This document shows, piece after piece, positions 10,389 through 17,828 of a stretch of 64,000 bases of DNA. Source of the stretch: Duganella sp. CF458 (lineage in GTDB: Bacteria; Pseudomonadota; Gammaproteobacteria; Burkholderiales; Burkholderiaceae_D). The notes beneath the pieces are model-generated. The model had not been told where the DNA came from. It did not search any database and saw only the letters and a program-made list of their open reading frames with translations. The stretch spans positions 248,001 to 312,000 of the forward strand of contig NZ_FOOF01000002.1 of the NCBI RefSeq assembly GCF_900113115.1. The letters run 5' to 3'. Every line of letters starts with the position of its first letter. The first letter of the stretch is position 1. A program made the translations under genes and the position numbers.

Positions 10389-11852
10389 ATGGGTAAGATC
10401 ACCGGTTTCATGGAATTCCAGCGTCAGGAAGAAAGCTACCTGGCACCCGAGGCTCGCCTCAAGAACTATAAAGAGTTCGTCATTCACCTGAGCCACGACC
10501 AGGCCAAGGTGCAGGGCGCGCGCTGCATGGACTGCGGCATCCCGTTCTGTAATTCGGGCTGCCCGGTCAACAACATCATCCCGGACTGGAATGACCTGGT
10601 TTATCGCGGCCACTACCGCGAGGCGTTGAATACGCTGCACTCGACCAATAACTTCCCCGAGTTCACCGGCCGCATCTGCCCGGCACCTTGCGAGAGCGCC
10701 TGCACCTTGGGCATTCACGAGCTGCCGGTCGGCATCAAGTCGATCGAACACAAGATCATCGACGAAGGCTGGGAGCACGGCTGGGTCGTGCCGCAACCGG
10801 CCGAAGTCAAGACCGGCAAGAAGGTTGCGGTGGTGGGCTCCGGCCCTGCGGGCCTGGCCGCTGCGCAGCAATTGGCGCGGGCCGGCCACGATGTCACCGT
10901 GTTCGAGAAGGCCGACCGCATCGGCGGCTTGCTGCGCTACGGCATTCCCGACTTCAAGATGGAGAAGGTCCACATCGACCGCCGCGTCGAGCAGATGGAA
11001 GCCGAAGGCGTGAAATTCCGCACCTCCGTCCTGATCGGCAAGGACTTCCCTGCCACGGTGGCCAACGGCTCCAAGGAAACCATCTTCCCGGAAGACCTGG
11101 AAAAGGATTTCAACGCGGTAGTGATGGCCGGCGGCGCCGAAGCACCGCGCGACCTGCCGGTGCCGGGCCGCGAGCTGAAAGGTGTCCACTTCGCGATGGA
11201 CTTCCTGCCGCAGCAGAACAAGGTCAATGCGGGCGACAAGATCAAGGACCAGATCAAGGCCAGCGGCAAGCACGTGATCGTGATCGGCGGCGGCGATACC
11301 GGTTCCGACTGCGTCGGTACTTCGAACCGCCACGGCGCTGCCAGTGTCACCCAGTTCGAACTGATGCCAATGCCGCCGGAGCAGGAAAACAAACCGATGG
11401 TGTGGCCGTATTGGCCGACCAAGCTGCGCACCTCTTCTTCGCACGAAGAAGGTTGCGAGCGTGACTGGGCGGTCGCTACCAAGCGCCTGGAAGGCAAGAA
11501 CGGCAAGGTTGAAAAGCTGATCGCCTGCCGCGTCGAATGGAAAGACGGCAAGATGACTGAAGTGCCGAATTCCGAATTCGAAATGAAGGCCGACCTGGTG
11601 CTGCTGGCCATGGGCTTCGTTTCGCCGGTGCAGCAGGTGCTGGACGCCTTCGGTGTCGACAAGGACGCACGCGGCAATGCCCGCGCGCAGACCGAAGGCG
11701 ACAACAGCTACAAGACCAGCAAGCCAGGCGTGTTCGCAGCAGGCGACATGCGCCGCGGCCAGTCGCTGGTGGTGTGGGCGATCCGCGAAGGCCGCCAATG
11801 CGCCCGCGCTGTCGATGAGTACCTGATGGGCAGTTCCGTCCTCCCGCGTTAA
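10389..11852 (+). CDS. gltD: Glutamate synthase (NADPH), small subunit
   Basis: This 487-residue flavoprotein passes electrons from NADPH through FAD and two 4Fe-4S clusters to GltB. The N-terminal cluster domain has [14 protein letters not shown] (about residues 47-60) and CPAPCESAC (about 97-105). The FAD Rossmann motif VGSGPAG is near residue 148, and the NADPH motif GGGDTGSDC near 299. The length is normal for the family. A GAGAGGA site precedes the ATG. Twelve bases after the stop lies a perfect 11-bp hairpin that may end the operon. Confidence 0.98.
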   Translation: MGKITGFMEFQRQEESYLAPEARLKNYKEFVIHLSHDQAKVQGARCMDCGIPFCNSGCPVNNIIPDWNDLVYRGHYREALNTLHSTNNFPEFTGRICPAPCESACTLGIHELPVGIKSIEHKIIDEGWEHGWVVPQPAEVKTGKKVAVVGSGPAGLAAAQQLARAGHDVTVFEKADRIGGLLRYGIPDFKMEKVHIDRRVEQMEAEGVKFRTSVLIGKDFPATVANGSKETIFPEDLEKDFNAVVMAGGAEAPRDLPVPGRELKGVHFAMDFLPQQNKVNAGDKIKDQIKASGKHVIVIGGGDTGSDCVGTSNRHGAASVTQFELMPMPPEQENKPMVWPYWPTKLRTSSSHEEGCERDWAVATKRLEGKNGKVEKLIACRVEWKDGKMTEVPNSEFEMKADLVLLAMGFVSPVQQVLDAFGVDKDARGNARAQTEGDNSYKTSKPGVFAAGDMRRGQSLVVWAIREGRQCARAVDEYLMGSSVLPR

Positions 11853-11863
11853 TCCCGCCTGAC

Positions 11864-11891
11864 GTCAAGCGCACAGCCCAGTGCGCTTGAC
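11864..11891 (+). repeat. Hairpin of duplicated module, copy 1
   Basis: A perfect inverted repeat: arm GTCAAGCGCAC, loop AGCCCA, arm GTGCGCTTGAC. An identical 28-base sequence is at 13916-13943. It stands directly after gltD and could terminate that operon, although no T-run follows. The last bases of the 3' arm double as the -35 box of the next promoter. Confidence 0.85.
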
Positions 11892-11914
11892 GATCTTCCT
11901 CACGAACGTAAACT
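11887..11914 (+). promoter_or_regulatory. Promoter of duplicated module, copy 1
   Basis: TTGACG at 11887-11892 and TAAACT at 11909-11914, 16 bases apart, lie 29 bases upstream of the small-protein ATG. The same boxes at the same spacing occur in copy 2 at 13939-13966 although the spacer bases differ, which supports selection on the promoter. Confidence 0.55.
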
Positions 11915-11942
11915 GGCTCCACGCATTCCAAGCGAGGCAGCC

Positions 11943-12155
11943 ATGCAAAACGAACCGTCCCGCAAGCAGAACGGCGATACCGAAAGCCGCCTGGCCCGCC
12001 TCGAAGCGACATCCGAGCATCTCGTAGCCGATGTCCGCGAACTACGGGCAGATTTCCGGATGGTGATTGGCCTTCAAATCGCGACGCTTGACATGATCGT
12101 CACCGTGGGTCTTGGCACTGCGGCGTTGATTGTGAAAGTGTTTGGCGGAAGCTAG
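11943..12155 (+). CDS. Small coiled-coil membrane protein, paralogue 1
   Basis: A 70-residue protein of unknown function. The charged N-terminus (NEPSRKQNGDTESRLARLE) leads into a short amphipathic helix with heptad-like spacing and then one C-terminal hydrophobic segment of about 20 residues (about 44-66) ending KVFGGS. The architecture is like XhlA-type or other small tail-anchored proteins with a cytoplasmic coiled coil. GCGAGGCA precedes the ATG and is conserved in copy 2. Its opening is shared with the peptides starting at 13996 and 14082 (K-x-N/D-G-D-x-E-x-R/H), so these are paralogues. It stands between gltD and the pectate lyase gene, and has its own promoter. Confidence 0.7.
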   Translation: MQNEPSRKQNGDTESRLARLEATSEHLVADVRELRADFRMVIGLQIATLDMIVTVGLGTAALIVKVFGGS

Positions 12156-12482
12156 CTGGCGGGGTCGAACAAGTCGACCACAGCGTGTCGCTCCCGAGAA
12201 CTGTTTAACTCATCGTACAACTACGCCATGGAAATGGTCCACCAACCAATTGGCGTGCCGCAACCAATATGCCGGTGCTCATAGCGTGGCTTCAAGCCGG
12301 ATCGCGAAAACCTCCTTCCCATTTGCGAAAGCAAGGCCGCAATCAATCTTTCGTAGTTGTTCAATAGAAATATTTTTGCGTAACTGGCGGTAATGTTATA
12401 GGATGTCTGATGACATGGATTGTTCGAACAAGGTTGTCCTACATGTCAATCCCCTAAACAATTTTCCGGAGATATCTAGGCT
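12156..12482 (+). other. Non-coding leader upstream of the pectate lyase gene
   Basis: No convincing gene. An 83-codon open frame at 12142-12393 has no family resemblance and no ribosome site. The last 130 bases are AT-richer than the surroundings and hold the candidate pectate lyase promoter, an inverted repeat at 12403-12416 and a CGGAGA ribosome site near 12466. Confidence 0.6.
12376..12416 (+). promoter_or_regulatory. Candidate pectate lyase promoter with overlapping operator
   Basis: TTGCGT at 12376-12381 and TAGGAT at 12399-12404 are 17 bases apart. The perfect dyad ATGTC-TGAT-GACAT at 12403-12416 overlaps the end of the -10 box and the likely transcription start, a position suited to repression. 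Regulators of the GntR/FCD type often bind such short dyads at sugar-acid genes, but the identity of the regulator is a guess. Confidence 0.35.
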
Positions 12483-13904
12483 ATGAAGAAAAGCTTCATT
12501 TGCGGCGCCCTGATGTTGATCTATTCCGCCGGCTCGTTCGCGGCCGATTGGCCCAGTGGCTATTCCAAATGCGCTGACCAGGGCAGCACCTGCAAGGTCG
12601 GGACCAGCAGTCGACAGGTGTCGTATGGCATCAAGGACAAATGGGTCGTCAAGACGCTTGTTGGCGACGTCCTGTGCGATACCAGCACGTTTGGCAGCGA
12701 TCCTTATCCCGGCGTGACCAAGAAGTGCGCCGTAGGCCCATTGTCCAGCACCACGCCAACCCCGACGCCAACGCCGGACCCGACCCCAACGCCTGCGCCG
12801 GCGGGTAACGCCACCAAGGAGGCCGCACCGTCCACAGGTTGGGCAGGCCAAGGCGGCGGCACCACTGGCGGCGCCGCAGCACCCGCCTCGGCCATCTACC
12901 TGGTCAACAGCGGATCGCAGCTGGTCGCAGCCCTGAAAGCACAAGGCAATAATCCGAAGATCATCAAGCTGCAGGGCACGATCAATATGGCCGCAGGCGA
13001 TAACGGCGGCCCGTTCACCAGCGCCACCGACGAAGGCCTGCGCCTGCAGATCAAGCCGGGCAGCAACACCACCCTGATTGGCGTTGGCAACGACGCACGC
13101 CTGGTGAATGGCAATATCGTGCTGAACGGCGTGCAAAACGTCATCGTGCGCAACCTAACAATCCAGAACCCATGCTCGCTCTACCCGGTCTGTGATCCGA
13201 ACGACGGCAGCAGCGGCAACTGGAACTCGGAATACGATGGCATCACCATTTCGAATTCCCGCAACGTCTGGGTCGACCACAACGTCTTCACCGATGGCTC
13301 GATCACCGACGACAAGCTGCCAGTCGAAAACGGCAAGGTCAAGCAATGCCACGACGGGGCGCTGGACGTGAAGAATGGTTCGGACTACGTGACCGTATCG
13401 AACAACCGCTTCGAACTGCACCAGAAGAACAACCTGATCGGTTCTTCTGACAGCAAGACCACCGACGACGGCCACTTGACCGTAACCTTCCACAACAACC
13501 ACTTCCTGAATGTGGCGGAGCGTGGCCCACGCGTACGATTCGGCAAGGTGCACCTGTATAACAACTACTTCGAGGGCTCCCGTTCGCACGCGGTCTACCC
13601 TAACCACTACAGCATCGGCGTCGCCTACAAGGCCAAGATCATTTCGCAGAACAACGCGTTTGACATCGCCGGCGCCACGAGCTGCCCGCAAGTCGTGACC
13701 AATCCTGGTTCGTCCAGCAAAACCGGCGCGATCACGGATGCTGGCTCGCTGTTGAATGGCGCAGCGCTCAACCTGTCGACCAAGTGCAGCTTCAGCAACC
13801 AGGTCGGCTGGAGCGTGCCGTACTCGGTTTCGCCATTGGCCGCGTCGGCTGTTAAGGCATCGGTGTTGAGTAATGCAGGCACTGGCAAGATCACGGTGAA
13901 CTGA
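12483..13904 (+). CDS. Secreted pectate lyase, polysaccharide lyase family 1
   Basis: A 473-residue extracellular enzyme that would cleave polygalacturonate by beta-elimination with calcium. Residues 1-20 form a signal peptide (cut at SFA-AD). An unassigned cysteine-containing module of about 70 residues follows (DWPSGYSKCADQG to KKCAVGP), then a Thr-Pro linker (about 97-112) and the parallel beta-helix catalytic domain (about 135-473). The domain shows the family signatures VWVDHNVF and RGPRVRFGKVHLYNNYF, the latter carrying the catalytic arginine. The N-terminal module plus linker looks like a substrate-binding appendage. It sits in an accessory spot between two copies of a small-protein module, suggesting gain of the gene. 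No other pectin genes are in the window. Confidence 0.93.
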   Translation: MKKSFICGALMLIYSAGSFAADWPSGYSKCADQGSTCKVGTSSRQVSYGIKDKWVVKTLVGDVLCDTSTFGSDPYPGVTKKCAVGPLSSTTPTPTPTPDPTPTPAPAGNATKEAAPSTGWAGQGGGTTGGAAAPASAIYLVNSGSQLVAALKAQGNNPKIIKLQGTINMAAGDNGGPFTSATDEGLRLQIKPGSNTTLIGVGNDARLVNGNIVLNGVQNVIVRNLTIQNPCSLYPVCDPNDGSSGNWNSEYDGITISNSRNVWVDHNVFTDGSITDDKLPVENGKVKQCHDGALDVKNGSDYVTVSNNRFELHQKNNLIGSSDSKTTDDGHLTVTFHNNHFLNVAERGPRVRFGKVHLYNNYFEGSRSHAVYPNHYSIGVAYKAKIISQNNAFDIAGATSCPQVVTNPGSSSKTGAITDAGSLLNGAALNLSTKCSFSNQVGWSVPYSVSPLAASAVKASVLSNAGTGKITVN

Positions 13905-13915
13905 TCTTCGCACCC

Positions 13916-13943
13916 GTCAAGCGCACAGCCCAGTGCGCTTGAC
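13916..13943 (+). repeat. Hairpin of duplicated module, copy 2
   Basis: Identical in all 28 bases to 11864-11891, with 11-bp arms and a six-base loop. It begins 12 bases after the pectate lyase stop, the same distance as copy 1 after gltD, so it may end the upstream transcript in both places. Confidence 0.85.
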
Positions 13944-13966
13944 GATCTGCCTCATGAGCGTAAACT
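13939..13966 (+). promoter_or_regulatory. Promoter of duplicated module, copy 2
   Basis: TTGACG at 13939-13944 and TAAACT at 13961-13966, spacing 16, lie 29 bases before the ATG at 13996. Same geometry as copy 1. Confidence 0.55.
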
Positions 13967-13995
13967 CGGTGCACGTACTTCAATGCGAGGCAGCC

Positions 13996-14085
13996 ATGCA
14001 TAACGGGCCATCACGCAAGCCGGACGGTGATCTCGAAGGACATCTGGGTTGGCCATCATTGCCAAACTACGGAGGTGGTCAATGA
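13996..14085 (+). CDS. Truncated paralogue / leader peptide of small-protein module
   Basis: A 29-codon reading frame: MHNGPSRKPDGDLEGHLG and then 11 residues unrelated to the paralogues. The start and ribosome site (GCGAGGCA) match those of the gene at 11943, but the coiled coil and the membrane segment are gone. Its stop TGA overlaps the ATG of the next gene (ATGA at 14082-14085), and GGAGGTGG at 14071-14078 sits inside the frame. It is either a decayed copy or a working leader peptide that couples translation to the next gene. Confidence 0.5.
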   Translation: MHNGPSRKPDGDLEGHLGWPSLPNYGGGQ

Positions 14086-14357
14086 ACGGCGATCCCACGC
14101 ATAAGCCCAACGGCGACGTTGAAAACCGAGTAGTGCGGCTCGAAATTTTCACTGAAAGCCAGTCAGAAATGTTAAGCCAGTTCAGGGAGGATACACGAGA
14201 GAACTTCCGCGACTTTAGGGAGGAGACCAGGGAGAATTTCCGCGATGTTAGGGCGGAAATTCGCGGCGTCCGCGTCGAAATTCGCATCCTCACTGGCATG
14301 CTGTTTACTGTTGTGCTGGGGGTGGTTGCCATCCTGGCTAAAGTCTATGGCGCATAA
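14082..14357 (+). CDS. Small coiled-coil membrane protein, paralogue 3
   Basis: A 91-residue protein of unknown function. The opening MNGDPTHKPNGDVENRVVRLE is clearly related to the product of the gene at 11943. The middle holds a near-exact tandem repeat (F-R-E-D/E-T-R-E-N-F-R-D, twice) continuing as RAEIRGVRVEIR, a strongly charged coiled coil. A C-terminal hydrophobic helix of about 18 residues (TGMLFTVVLGVVAILAKV) should anchor it in the membrane with only three residues following. The ATG at 14082 has an ideal GGAGGTGG site four bases upstream, and overlaps the stop of the 29-codon frame; an in-frame ATG at 14049 adds unrelated residues. Probably transcribed from the promoter at 13939. 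Confidence 0.7.
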   Translation: MNGDPTHKPNGDVENRVVRLEIFTESQSEMLSQFREDTRENFRDFREETRENFRDVRAEIRGVRVEIRILTGMLFTVVLGVVAILAKVYGA

Positions 14358-14765
14358 CTGCGCTTGAAAAGCCAACCAAGACCAAGTAACGCCAGCTTGG
14401 AAATTAAGTGGCTGTACCGACGGCGTGTGAGCAATCAGTATCATCTCGAGGCCGCACGACTTTGCCAGTTCAATTGTTTCATCGGCTGATATCTCAAACA
14501 CGCGCCGATTCGCAGGAAGTCAGAAGAAGGCTGTCACCGACGTGCGCTTCCCCTTGCTCAACCTCCCCGGTGAATACGAGCTGCGCCTGCCAATCGGAAG
14601 AACGTCAATAACCTTTCATTCAAACATGGGTAGCATCAGGACAGCAAGGCCACGCGTATGCTGAGCGGGTTTCGTCGTCTTTTTCATCCATGATGTAATG
14701 CTATGCGTTGGGACCCCGTGCGCATTGTAGCCTCAGCTTCCGGCATTGCATCAAGCAAACATCGA
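14358..14765. other. Degenerate interval between small-protein gene and secreted-protein gene
   Basis: No intact gene. The minus strand carries two adjoining protein-like frames interrupted by a frameshift (listed separately). The rest shows nothing I can assign. Both flanking genes point into this interval, so it should contain their 3' ends. Confidence 0.5.
14395..14612 (-). pseudogene. Possible frameshifted gene remnant
   Basis: On the minus strand one frame reads LVFTGEVEQGEAHVGDSLLL and ends at a stop, and the next frame (from 14501 downward) continues FEISADETIELAKSCGLEMI, with the join near 14501-14515. The first part resembles the TG-x-V/I-x-x-G-x-x-x-VGD pattern of an EF-Tu domain-2-like barrel. 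There is no start codon with a ribosome site. It may be a decayed gene, or chance; I cannot decide without a homology search. Confidence 0.25.
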
Positions 14766-15269
14766 TCAGCGGTCGGCGTCATTTTCACGGCAACTCAGGG
14801 ATGCGTACCGGCCTTTGGCAAAAGTGGCCGTGATGCTTACGCTGCGCATTTCTCCCTGCACGTCGACATTGTCGGTGAAGGTGCACTTATTGGCTTCCGC
14901 GAATCTTTCAAGGTTTTTGGGGTCGCCATGGACCTTCACCGTGATTCCGGCTCCGGAGTTAACGCAGCACCCCGCATAGTTCGTCATGTACTCTTCTTCG
15001 ATGACCACGAGCTCGTGCCCCATGAAGGATACCGGCTTGTTCACGAGGTAGTAATCGGTATAGTCAGCGCGCTGGTTGGGTTTCTTGCTGACGGCGCCTT
15101 CTCGCATATAGGCCTGGATAGCTTTGCCCGAGTCGCCGGCTCTTTCAGTTGTTCCTGGTTTGAGCCGAAGGGCGTTTGCCAAACCATTTTCCAGCGCGCG
15201 CTCATCGGCGGCAGATGCAAGTGAGGACCAGGCGGTAATCACGGCCCCAAGGATGATCTTCTTATACAT
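14766..15269 (-). CDS. Secreted protein of unknown function, downstream of TonB receptor
   Basis: A 167-residue protein with a clear signal peptide (MYKKIILGAVITAWSSLASA, cleaved before ADE). The mature part has four cysteines, two of them adjacent (AGCCVNSG) and one in each of NKCTFT and SLSCREN, so disulfides in the periplasm are likely. I do not recognise a domain. It begins 14 bases after the stop of the TonB-dependent receptor on the same strand, so the two are probably co-transcribed, and it could be a periplasmic or surface partner of the receptor. That role is inferred from position only. Confidence 0.75.
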   Translation of the reverse strand: MYKKIILGAVITAWSSLASAADERALENGLANALRLKPGTTERAGDSGKAIQAYMREGAVSKKPNQRADYTDYYLVNKPVSFMGHELVVIEEEYMTNYAGCCVNSGAGITVKVHGDPKNLERFAEANKCTFTDNVDVQGEMRSVSITATFAKGRYASLSCRENDADR

Positions 15270-15283
15270 TCGGGTGTCGCTTT

Positions 15284-17599
15284 TCAGAATTTCGCGGCGA
15301 TGCTCATGCCGATGCTGCGTGGCGCCAGTCGATAGCCCTGCACGATCGAGGCGACCTGCGGATGCTGGATTACCTTGTCTTCATCGAAGGCGTTCTTGAC
15401 GAATGCCGTCAACTGGTAGCGGTCAAGCGAGATACCGGTGCTGAAGTTGACGGTGTGGTAGCCCGGTCGCTGGTAGTCGGTCTGCTCGGGATTCAGCGAG
15501 CCTTTGCTTGGGCCGACCCACTGCACGCCGCCCATCACAAAGGCGCTGCGGCCGCTGGCAGTCGAGAAGTTGTATTGTGCGCTGACGGTGCCGTTGTACT
15601 TCGGTACGCCCTGCACTTGTGCGCCATTGATTGCGCCGACCACGCCGTTGGCGATGCCGTCGTCGTTCGACAGTTCAGCCTTCACATAGCCACCCGCCGC
15701 GCTCAGGGTCAGGCCTGCCATCGGCTTGGCCTTGATGTCGAATTCGAAACCCTTGCTGGTGGCGTTGCCGGCGTTGGCGTTGTAGGTATAGGCGCAGGTA
15801 GGCAGGTAGACGCCCTGCTGGATGTTCTTCCACTTTACATAGAACACATCGGCGTTGACAGCGACGCGGCCGCCGAGGAAGCGCGATTTGCTGCCGACTT
15901 CATAGCTCCACAGGCTGTCCGGTGAATAGGTAGCCGGGCCTTCGGTGAGGCCGTTTTCTTCCAGGTCGGGGCCGCAGGTGGTCGGCGGCACAAAGACATT
16001 GGAGCCGCCCAGGCGGAAGCCTTTGGCGATCGAGCCGTAAATGGTGTGCTCGGGCGCGGCTTCCCAGGTCACTGCATACTTCGGCGTGAAAGCGTGCGAC
16101 GACAGGTTGGTGCTGCTGTTGTTTCCGGCACCTGCCAGATAGTTGCTGTTGCGTTGGGCCAGTGCGGATTTCGCCTTGAGGTAACGAGCGCCGACCGTGG
16201 CGTGCAACGTCGGCGAGAAGTAGTAATTCACTTCGCCGAAGATTGAGCTCTGTTTTTCGCGATAGTGGAACTCCCCGGCGAAGGAATTGTCGTTCGGGAA
16301 GGCGCCGGGATAAGCGTCCGGCAGCAGCTCGGGATCGTCGATGGAAAAGCCGAATTTCTCGAACGTCGACGTCACGCCGTGAATAGGATCGTTCTCATTC
16401 AGGTTGGTGTGCTGGTTCGAGAAATAGAAGCCGCCCAGCCAGGTCCACGGCGAGCGTGCGGCATCGTAGGGTTTGGAGGCGAGGCGGAACTCCTGCGAAA
16501 TCTGGCGCACGGCATTGTTCAAATAGACCGTGGACGGCAAGCCGGCAATGGCTTCGATCAGTTCCGGCGGCGCTTTGCCGCCGTCGTCGGTCGAAGTCAG
16601 GAACGTGGAGAGGGAATAGCTGTTATAGGCCGAGCCGTTCTGCTGGCGGTCGAATTTGCGCTGGAAGTAGCTGGTGCTGGAAGTCAGGTCAGCCCCGCCC
16701 AGGTCCCAGTTGACCGCCAGGTTCGGTGTCAGCAGCTTGTCGATGGAAGGCTCGCGCACCTGCTTCTGCGCGTGGTATGGCGGGCGGTCCAGGTTGAAGG
16801 CGGCGATATCCTTGGCGTCCACGCGCTGATAGTAGATGGACGGCGTAATGGTCAGGTCGCGCGTCGGCGCCCATTTCAGCGCCACCCGCAATTCCTGGTC
16901 CTTGATCTTGTTGATGTCGCTGGCAAGCACATTGCCGTCGCCGTCCACCTGGTCGATGAAGCCGCCGGAGCGCTGGGCCTGGGCGCCGATGCGCAGTGCC
17001 AGTTCATTGGCGACCAGCGGGAAGTTGCCGACCACGTTGGTGGAGTAGCCTGGGCTGCCGCCTTTGGTAGCGGAGGCTTCGGCGTAGGCGCTGATTTCGC
17101 GCTCTTTCAGGTCCGGCTCGTTCGGCACGAACTTGATGGTGCCGCCCATCGAGCTGGCGCCATACAGCGTGGCTTGCGGGCCGCGCAGCACTTCCACCCG
17201 GTCGATGTCGAAGAACTTGGGTTCCACCGTCCCCATGGTGTACAGGTTGCCCACGGTCAGCGAGACGTCGCCCAGATAGATGCCGACGGTAGCCTGGCCG
17301 GCTGCGGAACTGATGCCGCGAATCTCGATATTGGAGGTGCCCGGACCGGCGCCGCCATTGCCGGTGGCGGCGGTGAAGGAAATATTCGGCACGGCGCGCG
17401 TCAGGTCGGTGAAATCGTCCACCTGTTGCGCCTGCAGGGAGTTGCCGCTGATGGCGGAGATACTCATTGCCACCTTGTTCGGATCTTCCTTACGCTTTTG
17501 CGCGGTCACGGTGACAACTTCGATCTTGTCGCTTTCCGCCCAGGCCTGGACCGAGATAGCCGCCAGGGAACACGCAAGAACCGTCCGACGAATTTTCAT
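15284..17599 (-). CDS. TonB-dependent outer-membrane receptor
   Basis: A 771-residue receptor. Residues 1-21 are a signal peptide ending AWA. The sequence IEVVTVTAQKRKED after it is the TonB-box region typical of the sphingomonad-type/FyuA-like receptors. The plug domain (about 40-160) contains NIEIRGISS, VEVLRGPQATLYGASSMGGTIKFV; the rest is a 22-strand-type barrel with the closing aromatic residue Phe at the C-terminus. It should import a large or scarce ligand, using TonB energy. The ligand is not deducible: there is no nearby siderophore, cobalamin or sugar gene. AGAGGA precedes the ATG. A palindrome at 17647-17661 may be its operator. The gene after it encodes a small secreted protein. 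Confidence 0.94.
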   Translation of the reverse strand: MKIRRTVLACSLAAISVQAWAESDKIEVVTVTAQKRKEDPNKVAMSISAISGNSLQAQQVDDFTDLTRAVPNISFTAATGNGGAGPGTSNIEIRGISSAAGQATVGIYLGDVSLTVGNLYTMGTVEPKFFDIDRVEVLRGPQATLYGASSMGGTIKFVPNEPDLKEREISAYAEASATKGGSPGYSTNVVGNFPLVANELALRIGAQAQRSGGFIDQVDGDGNVLASDINKIKDQELRVALKWAPTRDLTITPSIYYQRVDAKDIAAFNLDRPPYHAQKQVREPSIDKLLTPNLAVNWDLGGADLTSSTSYFQRKFDRQQNGSAYNSYSLSTFLTSTDDGGKAPPELIEAIAGLPSTVYLNNAVRQISQEFRLASKPYDAARSPWTWLGGFYFSNQHTNLNENDPIHGVTSTFEKFGFSIDDPELLPDAYPGAFPNDNSFAGEFHYREKQSSIFGEVNYYFSPTLHATVGARYLKAKSALAQRNSNYLAGAGNNSSTNLSSHAFTPKYAVTWEAAPEHTIYGSIAKGFRLGGSNVFVPPTTCGPDLEENGLTEGPATYSPDSLWSYEVGSKSRFLGGRVAVNADVFYVKWKNIQQGVYLPTCAYTYNANAGNATSKGFEFDIKAKPMAGLTLSAAGGYVKAELSNDDGIANGVVGAINGAQVQGVPKYNGTVSAQYNFSTASGRSAFVMGGVQWVGPSKGSLNPEQTDYQRPGYHTVNFSTGISLDRYQLTAFVKNAFDEDKVIQHPQVASIVQGYRLAPRSIGMSIAAKF

Positions 17600-17646
17600 G
17601 CCTTTTTTCCTCTTAATGAGCCAAAGTTATTAAAATAGCAGGAATT

Positions 17647-17661
17647 TGCTGCCTTGCAGCA
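17647..17661. promoter_or_regulatory. Palindrome upstream of TonB receptor gene
   Basis: TGCTGC-CTT-GCAGCA is a perfect 6-bp dyad. It lies about 50 bases upstream of the receptor start and next to TA-rich -10-like sequence at about 17630-17638 on the minus strand, where it could act as an operator. It could equally serve the divergent mla promoter. Confidence 0.3.
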
Positions 17662-17828
17662 CTGAACACCGGTCAACATGCGTTTCAATTTGTAAATTGC
17701 TGACCTGCCGGTTATTAGTGTTGTAAAATTTGCCTCTTTAGCCGTGCCACCTGGGCCGCTACGGGGCTCCAAGCAGAGAGAACCGTTTCTGAATTACAAT
17801 GTGGCCTCAAGAACAAAGAGCGACATCT

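Noticed and set aside
5637..11798. A 2053-codon open frame on the minus strand across gltB and gltD
   Set aside because: It is exactly antisense to two certain genes, rich in His, Arg, Val and Gln, without motifs; a by-product of GC-rich codon use.
12142..12393. An 83-codon frame upstream of the pectate lyase gene
   Set aside because: No start signal or resemblance to any family; it overlaps the end of the small-protein gene.
11864..13943. The identical hairpins as ends of a composite transposon carrying the pectate lyase gene
   Set aside because: They are direct copies of a symmetrical hairpin with conserved promoter and gene downstream, there is no transposase, and no target duplication is visible. 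A module duplication explains them better.
14408..14611. A 67-codon plus-strand frame
   Set aside because: No ribosome site, and the opposite strand looks more protein-like; neither is intact.
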